Source of the DNA: Chloroflexota bacterium
GTDB lineage: Bacteria > Chloroflexota > Anaerolineae > B4-G1 > SLSP01
Reading direction: 5' to 3'
Length of the DNA: 5,096 bases
Assembly: GCA_009908585.1 (NCBI GenBank)
Contig: JAAAOZ010000065.1
Coordinates: 1-5,096 of the forward strand
Of this stretch, positions 4,306-5,096 are shown in pieces. The notes under the pieces are model-generated. The model worked only from the letters and a program-made list of their open reading frames with translations, was not told the origin of the DNA and ran no database searches. Made by a program: the position numbers and the translations under genes. Numbering within the stretch: position 1 is the first letter of the stretch; every line of letters starts with the position of its first letter.

Positions 4306-5096
4306 ATGTTACCGAAAGAGCCCGCCCGACGCCCGCAACTGGGCTACCTCTACGTGCACCCCTTCCGCGTCCAGGGACTCTCGGTCGCCGGCGAGGAATC
4401 GGTGGTTCAAGTCCCCGAGCTCGACGTCACCTTCGACATCGGCCTGTGTCCGCGAGCCGTGCTGCCCTCGCCCTACGTCGCCCTGACCCACGGACACATG
4501 GACCACGCCGCCGGTCTCGCCTACTACCTCTCCCAGCGATACTTCCAGGGCATGGGCGCCGGCACCGTCGTCTGCCACCCCAAGCTCGCTCCCGCTATCG
4601 AAGCCCTCATGGACGCCTGGGTCGGCGTCGAAGCGCAAAAGACTCCCTACAACCTCAAGCCTCTCGAGCACGACCAGCAGTTCGAGATCAAGCCCCACAC
4701 CATGCTCCGGGCCTTCGAAACCCGGCACACCGTCCCCTCCATGGGCTACTGCGTCGTCGAGTACCGCTCCAAGCTCGACCCGCAATACGCCGGCCTCACG
4801 CAGGAGCAGCTCGTCGAGCTCAAGCAGCAGGGCACCGCCATCACCCAGCTCCACGAGATCCCCCTCGTCTGCTACACCGGCGACACCGCCTGGGGCCCAC
4901 ACTTCGAACGCGAAGACGTGCTTCAAGCCAGGATCCTCATCACCGAGTGCACCTTCCTCGAAGACGAGCACCGCGACAAGGCCCCCATCGGCAAGCACCT
5001 CCACCTCGACCACATCGTCGAGCTCTGCGAGCGGTCCTCGGCCCAGGCGATCGTCCTGACCCACCTCTCCCGCCGCACGCACATGGGACAGGTCCG
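4306..5096 (+). CDS. RNase Z-like metallo-beta-lactamase-fold hydrolase (3' end outside window)
   Basis: From ATG 4306 the frame is open to the window end: 263 residues, with perhaps 20-40 missing. The zinc-binding motif THGHMDH is at 61-67 (H62, H64, D66, H67). Further ligand or catalytic marks follow in RNase Z (ElaC) order: H141 in RHTVPSMGY, D193 in YTGDTAW, E214 in ITECTF, H231/H233 in KHLHLDH and H253 in LTHLSRR. The GL..EQL..LKQQG linker (163-176) before the GDT strand is also RNase Z-like. The usual N-terminal LGTGSxxP segment is missing; the protein instead begins with GYLYVHPFRVQGLSVAGEES (13-32). I therefore call it a two-zinc hydrolase related to RNase Z, without claiming tRNA 3'-end processing. 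It is probably cytoplasmic. The start has no clear Shine-Dalgarno sequence. It is transcribed away from the PAS-V4R gene. Confidence 0.85.
   Translation, partial: MLPKEPARRPQLGYLYVHPFRVQGLSVAGEESVVQVPELDVTFDIGLCPRAVLPSPYVALTHGHMDHAAGLAYYLSQRYFQGMGAGTVVCHPKLAPAIEALMDAWVGVEAQKTPYNLKPLEHDQQFEIKPHTMLRAFETRHTVPSMGYCVVEYRSKLDPQYAGLTQEQLVELKQQGTAITQLHEIPLVCYTGDTAWGPHFEREDVLQARILITECTFLEDEHRDKAPIGKHLHLDHIVELCERSSAQAIVLTHLSRRTHMGQV

Noticed and set aside
2945..4486. 513-codon open frame on the plus strand
   Set aside because: It runs antisense to the PAS-V4R gene and across the divergent gap, is rich in Arg, Pro and Ala, and shows no domain. High G+C removes stop codons by chance.
4309..5082. 257-codon open frame on the minus strand
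   Set aside because: It is the antisense of the hydrolase gene, whose zinc motifs are unmistakable. The Val/Leu/Asp/Glu/Gly-rich product is typical of an antisense shadow.

Overview
The window carries four recognisable protein genes, two of them cut by its ends, and two structured non-coding gaps. No rRNA, tRNA, transposase or CRISPR array was seen. Three genes lie on the minus strand: PAS-V4R sensor (3817 to 2903), receiver plus degenerate GGDEF protein (2886 to 2005), and a YfhO-type membrane protein (1533 to beyond base 1). The fourth, an RNase Z-like metallo-beta-lactamase-fold hydrolase, runs on the plus strand from 4306 off the right end.

Organism: bacterial, probably an uncultured environmental lineage. 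From memory of the families, the left three kilobases (YfhO-like protein, receiver/GGDEF-like protein, and the V4R tail) look like Chloroflexota. The right part is much richer in G+C, and its hydrolase resembles planctomycete proteins. No search was run, so both assignments are inference. Base composition changes sharply near base 2940, at the 3' end of the PAS-V4R gene. The window could therefore be a genuine mosaic or a chimeric contig.

Layout. 1-1533: N-terminal 511 residues of the membrane protein. 1534-2004: a 471-base A+T-richer gap. It holds two hairpins, a palindromic array of eight 7-base units (four CACNGAG, then four CTCNGTG, spaced 10-12 bases), an 11-base inverted repeat around that array and a 9-base direct repeat outside it. 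2005-3817: two genes separated by 16 bases, probably one transcript. 3818-4305: a G+C-rich divergent gap with four 12-base tandem repeats that give a G-quadruplex pattern, and three further inverted repeats. 4306-5096: the hydrolase.

Working together: the PAS-V4R protein looks like a ligand or metal sensor with no kinase or other output domain. The next gene has a phosphorylatable receiver and a GGDEF domain that has lost its signature. They plausibly form one signalling unit acting by protein contact rather than by making cyclic-di-GMP. The membrane protein and the hydrolase have no evident functional link to that pair.
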